64,000 nt of DNA, from the NCBI GenBank assembly GCA_949710005.1, contig OX453272.1, positions 15,725,494-15,789,493 of the forward strand, given 5' to 3'. Below the pieces are notes generated by a model. The model did not search any database. It was not told the origin of the DNA and saw only the letters and a program-made list of their open reading frames with translations. Within the stretch, counting starts at the first letter, position 1, and every line of letters starts with the position of its first letter. Source of the stretch: Ricordea florida (taxonomy: Eukaryota; Cnidaria; Anthozoa; Corallimorpharia; Ricordeidae). Below, in pieces: positions 41,140 through 51,053 of the stretch. Made by a program: the position numbers and the translations under genes.

Positions 41140-41421
41140 GTAAAATTATGTCAAATGGCAAATTTTCCCCTTCCTGATACCTTAAGCTATCAGCTAAGCA
41201 GAAGATTTGTAAACGCAAATGCTGTATTTACAATCATAAATGGTATGACAATAACATTTGTAGCCGACTCAAATGGTTGTGTTCTTGTGTTTGATAGCCA
41301 TCTTCACCTTCCAAAGGGTGCCCTGCTCGCCAACTGCAAACGAGATGACAACGAGAGCCTCTTAAATTGGTTGAAGACGAAGTTGTTAATTGGCATTAAT
41401 TTGTGTATTGACTTCAACTGA
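41140..41421 (+). pseudogene. 'VFDSH' peptidase-like domain, fragment
   Basis: Reads MANFPLPDTLSYQLSRRF, AVFTIINGMTITFVADSNG, VLVFDSHLHLPKGALLANC, LLNWLKTKLLIG. It shares the 'G.T..F..D..G.L.VFDSH....GALIA' pattern with 30074-30532, so it is the same domain family. The frame ends at TGA and no neighbouring exon is clear. It might have belonged with the start-like exon at 42561, but the order is wrong, so that is unlikely. Confidence 0.4.
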
Positions 41422-41429
41422 CAGTGTTT

Positions 41430-41869
41430 AGCCCAGGGACAGACCAAGAAGGAAATTCAGTTAAGGAATTCTATTATGACATTGCGTACATGTAAACTTG
41501 AAAAGTCAGGAAAAGTTCATTCAATCGAACACACAGAAAGTTGTAAACACAAGCTTTATTATGAAAGTTGAATGAAACGAACACTTCTAAGCTTCAAAGT
41601 ACTAAATTAAAGAAACATGCCAGGTGATAATACATTGCAGCCAAGGAATAAAGTAAGGATTTTAGCTAAAAGTCAATTTGGAATTGGAAGGCCATGCCAG
41701 AACACGTATTGAAGACATGAAATTTTCGATGTTATTTAATTAATTAAAGGCTACTCACTGTGTGCAGCTTTCCACAAATACATACTTTATTGGAACTCCC
41801 TTTAACAGGGCTTTTCAGTCACAATAAACTAACTATTAAAAAACTTATTTACAATAACAATTCAAATTA
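41430..41869. other. AT-rich spacer
   Basis: Nothing coding; the right part is probably 3' UTR of the minus-strand LINE fragment that follows. Confidence 0.35.
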
Positions 41870-42190
41870 AAAATTCAATTATTTTTTAAACATATTTTAA
41901 AAAGAGTCTTCCTAAGACTATTAATTTCTTTCATATTCTTAATGTTCTCAGCTAGCCCATTCCATTCCCTTTGACCCCGATAGGAGAACACCCTTTGTCC
42001 TGTTGACAGTTTACATCGGGGAACCAGAAAATCATTACATTCCCTTGTGTTCCTATTGTGGACTATTTAACGTTTAACAAAATATTTAACTAAATAATCT
42101 GGAGCTAGACCATTTACACATTTGAATGCTATAACTAAATCATTAAGGTAGTAGATACCCGCAGAATTGTAAAAAATTGACCATTCCCAA
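41870..42190 (-). pseudogene. LINE (CR1/Jockey-like) C-terminal fragment
   Basis: Minus strand reads FKCVNGLAPDYLVKYF, then a stop, HNRNTRECNDFLVPRCKLSTGQRVFSYRGQREWNGLAENIK and stop. This is the conserved tail after RT in CR1-like elements (the 'TGQRSF.YRG...WN.LP' block). Strongly 5' truncated. Confidence 0.7.
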
Positions 42191-42560
42191 ATGAAGATTT
42201 ATACATCCCAAGACCCTCTCTAATGCTTCTATTTTACTTGTGTTAAAATGCGTGCCCTTACAATTGCTTGATTTGAAGGGCTACCTAATGTTTATTTTCG
42301 TTTCCATGGTAACCGCGCTTGATTAGCGTTGTTTTTTGCCGTTTTTTTCTGCGAAGACAGCACCCCTAGAGCCCTCAATGAGCCCGGAATCGTCAGAGAG
42401 ATGCCTGGTACTTTTTTCATATCGTGGGAGCCTGGTAACTAGTGTTAACAAAACAAAACGCTTTTGAGAACGCGAGCAGCCATTTCAAAACGTTTCAGAG
42501 CTTGTCTCACGTCTTAACCTGTAATATTTCTTTGTTTCTGGTTGAAACCTTCATTTGAAA

Positions 42561-42679
42561 ATGCCAAGAACTAAATTTAGGTCGTTTCGCCGATCTGTTT
42601 TGCGTAGAAGGCATTCAAAGAAGCCCAAAGAAGAACCAGGTTCGAGTGCAGATGTTTCTTTGGCGAAGAAGATACGTTA
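42561..42679 (+). CDS. Start-like basic exon interrupted by a LINE
   Basis: ATG at 42561: MPRTKFRSFRRSVLRRRHSKK, EEPGSSADVSLAKKIR, then TAG where LINE sequence begins. Short, very basic N terminus of the kind that starts several cnidarian transposon genes. The LINE joins directly, so the rest of the gene is lost or displaced. Confidence 0.35.
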
Positions 42680-43599
42680 GTTCTAGTGAGGGATTGCTTA
42701 GAATTTAAAATGAAATCTATAATAACGGATGATAACGGTCGTTACATTTTGTTGAATGCCAAAGTACAGGGTTCTGATTATATCTTGGGTAACATATACG
42801 CACCTAACAAAATAAAAGAGCAATGCAATTTCTTTGTTGGACGATTTTATTACCATTCAAGATCAAACAATCATAATTGGAGGGGAGTTTAATGTTATAA
42901 TGGACCAAAATCTTGACTGTGCTGGCGGCTCACCAAAGGAAAAAGAATCAGTGAAATTTCTTAATGACATTTGTCTAAATTATGATTTAATCGATATATG
43001 GAGAACTTGAAATCCTGATAGCACACTTTTCACTTGGAGGCAAAAGAAACCTCTAATTCAAAGGCGCCTAGATTTCTGGTTAATCAGTGATTTCTGTCAG
43101 GATGAGGTAGAGGAAACGAGCATTAAGATTGCCATTAGGACAGACCATTCGGCTATAATTATATCCTTCAATAGCCTCGACGAACCAAGGCGAGGCCCTT
43201 CATAATTATTGGAAATTTAACTCTAGCTTAATTGAGGATGAAAACAATGTCTCCGTGATTGAACAAAAAAAACCAGAATGGCTTGAAGACTTGGGACTTA
43301 ATCAAATACTACATAAGACAATGTTGTTACAATTTACTATGAAATATAGCAAAGAAATTGCCTTCAAGAGAAAACAAGAACTGCTGCAAATTCAGGCTTC
43401 GATAAAACAGGCAGAGGAAACTTTGATATCTGACCCATCAGAATCCAACTTAGAAGATCTAGAAAAATTAAAGAACAAATATGACTTTCATTTCGATTAC
43501 ATTGCCAAAAGCGCAATTTTCAGATCAAGAGGGCTTATTCTATTTTGGGAAACGAAACAAAATATATGGCAAAGGGAGAAAAAATGCTTATTAACCTAA
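42680..43599 (+). pseudogene. Tx1-type LINE endonuclease fragment
   Basis: Encodes LVRDCLEFKMKSIITDDNGRY, YILGNIYAPN, then shifted IIGGEFNVIMDQN, DPDSTLFTWRQKK...RRLDFWLIS, RTDHSAIIISF and a coiled linker (43255-43599). Catalytic GDFN reads GEFN. Several frameshifts and stops; both ends truncated, no RT. Third copy of this clade in the window. Confidence 0.8.
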
Positions 43600-43670
43600 A
43601 CACAGCTTAAGACAACATTGACAATGTGTTTGGAAGTAATAGTTAAAGAAAAATGACGGATTTCTACCTT

Positions 43671-43713
43671 TTTTGCAAAGTAGTAATTTCAATACAATTA
43701 CTATTTTGCAAAA
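43671..43713. repeat. Palindrome A
   Basis: TTTTGCAAAGTAGTAAT and its complement ATTACTATTTTGCAAAA around about nine bases. Same design as palindrome B 130 bp to the right. Confidence 0.8.
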
Positions 43714-43840
43714 TGGCGTTTTTTCACCTTTATTTAGCAAATATGTCCGTTTCGTCTGAAACAAATTGTGTCCACCAATAAAATCTTTAATATTTCGAAG
43801 AGTCTGGTGACTTCTCATGTTATTGACCGTGCTAGAACTC

Positions 43841-43885
43841 ATTTCGCAAAGTAGTAATTTTGCCAGAACTACTATTTTGCGAAAT
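43841..43885. repeat. Palindrome B
   Basis: ATTTCGCAAAGTAGT and ACTACTATTTTGCGAAAT around about twelve bases. It shares the GCAAAGTAGTAATTT core with palindrome A; a CG replaces TG in the outer arm. Confidence 0.8.
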
Positions 43886-44389
43886 GAATTATCTAAGCTC
43901 TTTTAAGATGCGGTGAAGTTGTTTTTCTGCCATAAAAATATGTGTAATAATGTAATAATAATAATTTATTATTTGTAAGGCGCAAAATAGCATTTAAATA
44001 TGATCTAATGTGCTCATTGTGTAAACATCAATTCCTGAAAAGTTCTGAACTCAAGACTGCGGATTTGTATGGGAAAACGCGAGAATTTGTCGGAATTAAA
44101 GTCTGTATTTGAAGGTATGCTTTAAAATCTAAAACGGATGTGTGTATGGTGCGTACTCGAATGTATTCCTTTGTTCCTTTTTTTATTGCAAAAGAAACAA
44201 ATACTTGTATTCTGGGTGGAATGTATTTCGTAGAGCGCTCAATTTATTTCAAGAGGATTCATTTGACTATTAACAACTTCACAGGAGCTCAGGCTTTAGG
44301 AGTAATCATCGATTGTTTAGTGCGACAGTGCTGTTTCGTATGGTCCAGAAAAAGAACAGAGCAATCACGAGAAAGCTGTCAATAGGCCT
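43886..44389. other. No gene recognised
   Basis: A TAATAATAA run near 43950 and a short frame at 44140-44385 with no recognisable motif. It may include decayed upstream sequence of the SWIM-finger pseudogene. Confidence 0.35.
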
Positions 44390-45085
44390 TGCCGAATCCC
44401 AGTTCACAGTGCACTTTCCCTCTTATGAGCTAAAAGAAATATGGAGGAGAGCGGAGATCATATTATCTCATTAAAAAGTCATAGAGTTAGAAAATGACAA
44501 CTTTTGCGTGACTGAGTTTGATAGCAGCTACACGGTGGAGACCAAGAATGAAAAGATATCATGTGACAAGAGCTGCAAATCCTTTCGCAATAGTGGTGGT
44601 TTGTGCCCTCACGTTCTTGTTGTTGCAGAGAAAATTGAAAAGCTCAGAAGCTTCATCGATTCTTACAAGGAATCTAGTAACAAACTGGGCAAGATCATCA
44701 ACGCAAACCTCCCTAAACAGCTTGGGGGAAAGCCAAATCAACAAAAGAAACCAAGAAGAGGGACAAACAATGTGAGCCAGGAACCAGTCCTGTTAGAGGA
44801 AGACTATTCCAACATAATGGCACCAAAACCAATGAGGTACACCGAATATTACCAAAATGACGAGCCCTTCTATGTAGTATTCATTCACGACTACGCAAAC
44901 ACAACAAAATGTATCGGTTGCACAAATGAGTTCCCCAAGCGAGTGCAGATAGCACCCTACGACATTGCCATACTTCACGAGGAGTGTTACTGCTACCCAA
45001 AAAAGATGATCAAGGGAATGTTGAAATGGTACCAACTCATAAAAAGAAGGCAAAAAGGTTTTACTGCGTAGATAAAGAGTGATTC
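44390..45085 (+). pseudogene. SWIM zinc-finger protein (transposon-like), broken
   Basis: In-frame sequence AGLAESQFTVHFPSYELKEIWRRAEIILSH, a TAA (about 44472), then NFCVTEFDSSYTVETKNEKISCDKSCKSFRNSGGLCPHVLVVAE: the C-x-C...C-x-H SWIM finger. Basic linker and YYQNDEPFYVVFI, TKCIGCTNEF, PYDIAILHEECY follow. Near 45015 the frame shifts; the alternative reads VPTHKKKAKRFYCVDKE and stop. SWIM fingers occur in MULE transposases and in a large cnidarian family of this layout. No DDE domain is present here. Confidence 0.6.
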
Positions 45086-46479
45086 TTCCAAGGCACCCTT
45101 ATTTCTGGAGAGGTTTGGTAACTGTCTCTACCAATGTCCAGGGGCGCTTGAAAGAGAGTCACAAGGATCTTATATATGCAATGCTAAAGTTTAGATTAGA
45201 AGAGGATAATGCACAAAGCTAACTCAACTAAAGGAAGAGTAAGATCTCAAAAGGCCCGATTGCTACTAATATGATGCCGCCTATGAACGATAGAAAAACC
45301 AATTGCGAGTGTTCATCTGGTACAGCTTGATGTTATTGTGCAACATTTTTTCAGTTACCGCGCCTCTAAAGTCTCATTCTTAACGAAATTGTCAGGGGCA
45401 TAGCTGGCCCATACTGAGATCCGTAGGCCCCGGCAAGCCTAAAACGTTTTGGTTTGATCATTCTACCGCTTGTAATAAATTATGCGTTGTTGGAGTGAGC
45501 TAAAAAACTGAAGTCTGTTGGTGGGGTGGGTGCGTACTAGCAGTGCGTGCAATTTTCAGGATATGTATGTCAAATGAAAGTCAGCCAGGCCTACAACTAC
45601 TCAAAAAGTTGGCTACGCACCTGACTGCTTGCTGATCGTGGTAGTGAGCTTTCTTTGCATGTCTGATCCATAACATTTGTCCTGTATCCATTCGCCTCTC
45701 TATTAAAGTTTTGCTCAAATAAATTTTCAACAATGCGAAAGGCCGTCTCCTATAGGTTTGATTAAACGAACGTTTCTCATTCATTTAATCATTCATCTAA
45801 TTTATTCACTTCTATTCACACAATGCTATGGTTCCACCAATAGCATGGCTCCAAACTTCTCTATATAAATTGAACGTAACCCTTAATCCTCTCATTCGCT
45901 CCGACGATATGTCATTTACAAGAGCAATAGAGAAAGCATGAGAGAGGAAAAATATGAGAGACTGGGTTATTCCCATCAACTTAATTGAAAAGTCAAGTTA
46001 TTTAATAAAAATAGATATTTTAATTTTTCCGGTCTTTATTTTCTGCTATTGGTAGATGTTGTATTTACTTAAAACGTTTATAAATGGAGAAAAATTTCCC
46101 TAAATTAATGAAATAATGACTTAAAAAACTTAAACAAAAAATTTTATATTCCAACAACATTTTTTCAAGATTTTAAGACTTGAATCAGCCTGTAAAAAGT
46201 TGAAGTAGATAAGCATTCTAATTAAATCGTAATTATGACACTTAAATGTATTATTTTTTTATAGTAAATTACAACAAAAACATTAAACTGGCATGAAATA
46301 CAGTAAAGCTTAAGATTTGCCTAAATTCTGCGATATTGTGTCTGAGCTTTTTAAAAACCGTCAGTGTCTTTACAACATTTCTCACTCACTAATATCGTTT
46401 CTGACACATATGCAAAGCAGACAATAAAAACCTGCAAACCACAATTGCACTGTGGTTTATAGTAGCCTCTAGAGTGTAA
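45086..46479. other. No gene recognised
   Basis: 1.4 kb, AT-rich, with only short frames. I see no repeat, exon or element motif I can name. The 3' part may be the 3' flank of the minus-strand ISXO2-like fragment. Confidence 0.4.
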
Positions 46480-46806
46480 TTACAGGGGATATTGCTCAGC
46501 AATGTCTTGCAAGATTCTTTGAAAGTAACCATTTGGGTGTGGTTCTCCATACCAACGTCTCCACATGAATTCCTGTAAATATTCTTGAAGAAAATTGCTT
46601 TTACTGTTTCTCTTCATTATTTTTAGCTTTTCCTTTGCAGTACTCCAGTTGCTTTCTGCATTCTGTGTATGCACACCCGTTGCTGGATCAGGACTTACTC
46701 TTCGACGAATTATTGGCAAAAGGGTGGCAGCAGTTCTTCTCCTAACAAGCTGCAGATAAGGTCGCGCAGGTTGATGTTGCGTGTCGAAGAGGCCAAGCAC
46801 CTATCT
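46480..46806 (-). pseudogene. ISXO2-like (Merlin-type) transposase fragment
   Basis: Minus strand: VLGLFDTQHQPARPYLQLVRRRTAATLLPIIRRRV, then directly SPDPATGVHTQNAESNWSTAKEKLK and FLQEYLQEFMWRRWYG...RILQDIAEQYPL. TGVHTQ..ES.W and EF.WR are signatures of ISXO2-like transposases. The segment that should carry the SDEW catalytic Asp and the NHS..FV block between RRRV and SPDPATG is missing, so it is inactive. An acceptor-like ATAG precedes the first codon. Confidence 0.7.
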
Positions 46807-47344
46807 TTCACTTCTAGTTCGCTGTCCTCGATGAAACTGTTGTAACAAATTAAGAAAATGAAATAATATTCTTTCATGATCCTTAGCTTTCATATGTGTC
46901 GCGTTCCTCACTCCGACAGCTGCCTTAGTGTTGGGTGAAGGTACGCCGTTTAACCACACAGTGCAACGATTCTAACATCGACTCGTTAAATAATAGCTCT
47001 CGTCACACGTGGTAAAAAACTACAATGAAAATGATCAAAGGCTTAATTGAATACAATCAATGTGAATAGAAAAAATGGGACCAAAAACAAGGAACTTACG
47101 CTGTTCTCTTCTGAGGATGTTGGCGATAGTGCTCTATCGTAAGAAAATGAGAAAAACTCAGAAACGGGTATGAAAGCTCTGTTAGTCCTAACTGAGATGT
47201 AGCGAATGAATTGGTCTTTTAGGTATCATGCATGAATCACGAGATCAGCAGTTAGTAATTAATTACTCATATCAAAGTAGCAAAGGAATTGAAACGGTAT
47301 GTCCTCCCGCACAATCCATTTAGAAACAGCAACATCGTTAACGA
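46807..47344. other. No gene recognised
   Basis: Spacer between two transposon remnants; possible upstream exon or intron of the ISXO2-like gene, not resolved. Confidence 0.3.
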
Positions 47345-48065
47345 CAGATTCATTCATTAACGCTTATCGTCGCTTTATCGGCTGACGGGGTCCGGTTCGA
47401 CATCTTAGGTCCAATCAGGGCACAAACTTTGTAGGCGCCAAAAACGAGCTCCAAGTAGCTATCGCAGAGCTTCAACATGAAAGGATAAAGGCAGCACTCC
47501 TCAAGAACAACTGCAATTGGGTACACTTTAAGATGAATGTCCCGCACGCAAGCCACATGGGAGGCGTGTGGGAAAGGCAAATCCGCATGGTGGGCAGTGT
47601 CCTATCTTCCCTACTACTTCATCACGGGAGGCAGCTCGACGATGAATCACTCAGGACGTTGATGGTAGAGGCTGAAGCCATCGTTAACAGTCGCCCACTT
47701 ACCACAGACGGTCTGTCATCTCCTGACTCTATAAGTGCTCACACCAAGTCGCTCGCTGACTCAGAAGTCTTCAGTGGTCATGTCCCCTCCTGGTAACTTC
47801 CAGCAGGCCGACAATTACAGCAGGAAGCGTTGGCGCCGCGTCCAGTATATCGCCAACAAGTTTTGGACTCGATGGCGCAAGGACTATGGTTTCATCCACA
47901 GAAGAACCTGGCGGTGAATGACATTGTCCTGATGATGGACGAGCACCTCCCTCGTAATCAATGGCGACTGGCCCGAGTAGTTGAGACCTTCCCCAGGGAT
48001 GATGTAAGTATGTAAGGTCTGTAAGGAAGGTGCGCTTGCAGACCGGAGATCCCTATACATTCATA
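47345..48065 (+). pseudogene. BEL/Pao integrase C-terminal fragment
   Basis: Reads INAYRRFIG, stop, RGPVRHLRSNQGTNFVGAKNELQVAI, NVPHASHMGGVWERQIRMV, LDDESLRTLMVEAEAIVNSRPLT; then frameshifts to RKRWRRVQYIANKFWTRWRKDY and NDIVLMMDEHLPRNQWRLARVVETFP. This is the end of the integrase core plus the DUF5641 tail of Pao elements. Three or more disruptions. It is a different lineage from the minus-strand BEL element at 52623-58888. Confidence 0.75.
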
Positions 48066-48935
48066 GACAAGGTAAGTTGTGGACAATGCATACATTGGAC
48101 TTATAGTGAGAAATCCGCTTTTGGATATTGTCTATGGAATTCCTGACAGACTCATGAAGCACCTTGGGTTAAACCTAAATCAATATTCAACTGAGCTTTC
48201 TGATCTTCTGTAAAATTTTAAACAAATGTGTCGATTGGTTTGTCTTCTCCAATGAAGAAAAATAATTCATTCCATTAATTCCATTTAAAAATGGAATTTT
48301 TAAAAAACTTTGTTTTGGAATGATACGTATTGGAATTTTGCTAAATTAGCTCCTGGATATGTTTTTTTAAAATCTTTCCACAATCCCATTGTAATTGATA
48401 ACTTTAGATAGTTTTAATAACCTAAATCTTGGTATAATTTTGCCTTCATTTTGGCGTTTAAATCATCAGAAAAAGATTTCTTAATTAAGTCATTGTTAGA
48501 TATGATTTCTCGTCTATTTCGGAAGTTTAGTTAATACTGGTAATGAAGTTATAAATTGGAAAAGATTTCATAATTGGTTAACAATATTCAATGGAAAAAC
48601 AATCAGCAATCTGCTAATTAATTTCAGCAGTATTTTCAAGTGAGAATTTAGAACAACTTAAAATAGATTTAGGTTTAAAAACAGAAGAATTGATATTGGA
48701 TGTTGCCAATGATAAAGACGACTTATTAAAAAATTTTTTTACATACATTCTAATGCATTTCGATCCAAATTAAGATTGTTTAATGACATGGATTATGAAT
48801 TAAGTGTATATTTGACTTATAATAGAAGATTCATGAAAATGAAAAAGACTTAAGTATTAAACAATTTTCCTATGACTTACATGAATGTACAAGATTAAAA
48901 CTATTACAAGATATAGGTTATTAAAAATATAATCA
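48066..48935 (+). pseudogene. AT-rich decayed coding sequence, unknown
   Basis: Patchy frames: VVDNAYIGLIVRNPLLDIVYG then stop near 48212; LEQLKIDLGLKTEELILDVANDKDD near 48650; DMDYELSVYLTYNRRF near 48790. Base composition is much more AT-rich than neighbouring genes. It appears to be one unit with the intact ORF downstream. I cannot name the family. Confidence 0.35.
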
Positions 48936-49424
48936 TTGAACCAGTATATGGGACTATGGGAAGATTTTAAACACAATTATCCACAAGCTGATTTATCTAA
49001 ATTTAGAGCCATTAAATTAGGAGATAAATGGTGGTTGGAATGGAGAGACGTTTGGACTTGGCATTATATCGCTAATGATGATTACCCATCACCTTTTGGT
49101 CTAATCAATCAATTACCATCTGGATTAATACCAAAGTTACGGCATGATTTAAATTCAGTTAATGTTGAATCTATTTTAGACATCCCAGGTAAAACTGAAA
49201 CTCCAGTCAATAAATTTTTTTCATTTTACCCAAATGCTGATAGATCCAAGTTTAAATTAGTGGAAGATTCAAACTACGGAGATAGTATATATTGGACCTA
49301 TAATCAACGGGCTATTATTAGTGATGTTGACCTTGGTATAAAACATTTTTCTGATGATATAGACCCCGCAACAAGAGGAAAAATTGTATATGCATCTGGG
49401 TTATTGATGAAAATTATGTTTTAA
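48936..49424 (+). CDS. Unknown 162-residue ORF with internal repeat
   Basis: MNQYMGLWEDFKHNYPQADLSKFRAIK... ends at TAA 49424. Two copies of a motif 'F...YP.AD.SKFK/R' (about residues 10-25 and 98-115), each followed by a Trp- or Tyr-rich strand (WWLEWRDVW; YWTYNQ). The first half has WHYIANDDYPSPFG. No family recognised. Acidic, no membrane segment. AT-rich codon use (Lys AAA, Asn AAT, Ile ATT/ATA) sets it apart from its neighbours, which could mean an origin from a virus-like or other element; this is inference only. Confidence 0.45.
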   Translation: MNQYMGLWEDFKHNYPQADLSKFRAIKLGDKWWLEWRDVWTWHYIANDDYPSPFGLINQLPSGLIPKLRHDLNSVNVESILDIPGKTETPVNKFFSFYPNADRSKFKLVEDSNYGDSIYWTYNQRAIISDVDLGIKHFSDDIDPATRGKIVYASGLLMKIMF

Positions 49425-49506
49425 CATACATAAAATATTATGTCTATCTTCCTCAATGGATACCACAAACCCATAGATTTACGTGGTTTTTCTTATTGCC
49501 CCCGCA

Positions 49507-49530
49507 GGGTTTGGCCCAGAGGCCAAACCC
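49507..49530. repeat. Perfect 10-bp-stem hairpin
   Basis: GGGTTTGGCC-CAGA-GGCCAAACCC. It is followed by 'gaggaggcatccttggagtcccc'. A decayed relative ('gaggccaaagcctgaggaggcat') is at about 10752-10777. Hairpins like this occur near Helitron/Helentron ends. Confidence 0.85.
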
Positions 49531-49699
49531 GAGGAGGCATCCTTGGAGTCCCCGCGTATATATCCATGCCTTCTTCATTTTTTGGTGAGATTATACCGTA
49601 TACCGTGTCAAATCTCGACTCAACAGCGAGGAGCGCAAAGTGGTCATGGGAAGGCTCGCCTCGTGGTTGAGGGCTTTTATCCGCCATCTTGTGTGAAAG

Positions 49700-50245
49700 A
49701 AGGTAAGTTGAAGAAATTTTGCATTATTTCATATCGGCGCCATAGCAAATATAGTTTACTGTCATTAAAGGTGATTTGTCAGAGTAAAGGTGATTTATCA
49801 GACACAAACCATAAAACTAAGGTCGACAGATTCGATCTAAAAGACATTGGAAACAGGATCGACAGACTCGATCCAAAGCTGGGGAATGTTGTCAGACACA
49901 AATCATTAAACAAGGATCGACAGACTCGATCTGCAATCACGGTCGATAGACTCGATCAACTATCAGAAGTCGAAGGCAGTTCATTGTCATTAGTCTGTTA
50001 ACAGCGTGCAAGCGTTTTCATTATACAAATCTCACCGTTCGAAATAAGTTTTCTTTCAGAAATTCAGTGTCACTGGTACTTAAGTCTTACTGACGACCAG
50101 GGTTTACGATCATTTAACAATTCACCATCGGTAAGTAACTTAACCTTATAAAGTATTCCACTCAGATAAAGCAGAAACTGTCCAATAACTAGAAATACGA
50201 CAGTAACTTCGTACATTTGTTGCTATTGATTGTGCGAAGTATAGT
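49700..50245 (+). promoter_or_regulatory. Leader with four palindromic GATCGA..TCGATC motifs
   Basis: A donor-like AAG|GTAAGT at about 49700, then four copies of (G/A)(A/G)TCGA-CAGA(C/T)-TCGATC at 49821, 49857, 49915 and 49941. The first and third sit in a longer ~94-bp duplication ('cagacacaaa...'). It lies 300 bp upstream of the Helitron-associated peptidase frame; a regulatory or terminal-repeat role is inference. Confidence 0.45.
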
Positions 50246-51050
50246 ATGCTGCCGTCAAGAATTGACGCGACCACTTCCTTCCGCAGAGGGCACTTCTTGA
50301 ATTCTGTTTTCGATAATCCCCGAACTTATTCGTGTGCAGTTGATAGTTTTTTGGAACTCGCTGCATACTTATTTCAGCCGCATTTATCACATCTACCAGT
50401 GAGAAACGAGTTTACTTCCCTGCTTTTTAATAGCTGCTCAGATTATCTCAGTTCCAGAGAAAACACATCTTTCCTGAGAGAGATTTGTGATCCTGTTTGG
50501 TCTTATCTTATACAACATTGTGCTTCGTTCGTTCCTAGAGATTGCAATGCTTGTTTTAGTCAAATATTTGAAGAACAAACATTTGGTTATCTGAATGAAG
50601 AGGAAGAAAAACTTTTTACACCTTTAAGAAATTTTGAATCTTTCTGTGTCACTTGTAAAAACAATGTTTCTTTAAATAGCAGAATTTTTTTAACAGTGGT
50701 AACAGCAAATGGATTAAACCAGTCAGGTTTAAGCAAAGATTTGCGGCCAACCTATGTTACTGCAATACACACACGTCCTGGAAGATTGACCTGTGTTGAA
50801 TGTTACACTATTACAGATGAACCAATTTTAAGATCTGTATCTCACTCCACATTTCTCTTCATTGAATTCAGTCCAAACTTGATGATAGATTTTAGTATGT
50901 TTGAGACAGTTGATATTGACAGAGCTCAGTACAAATTGAAAAGGTGTCGTCCGTTGCCACAACAATCACTTTACCTGTGCTGTAAAACTAAATGGTAAAT
51001 GGACATACTTTGATGACCTATGTGCCAATGTAAGAGAGTTTCCAAGTTTA
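50246..51050 (+). pseudogene. Helitron2-associated USP-like peptidase, one frameshift
   Basis: Met 50246: GHFLNSVFDNPRTYSCAVDSFLELAAYLF gives the catalytic-Cys box (YSCAVDSFLEL). CVTCKNNVSLNSR, CVECYT and FLFIEFSPN follow as in ubiquitin-specific peptidases. At about 50943 one base is gained or lost: the +1 frame continues as CHNNHFTCAVKLNGKWTYFDDLC, the His box and terminal 'W.YFDD' block, and then runs straight into the 51054 frame. The peptidase is thus complete but split. It would hydrolyse ubiquitin-like conjugates if repaired; its role in transposition is not known. Confidence 0.7.
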
Positions 51051-51053
51051 ACA

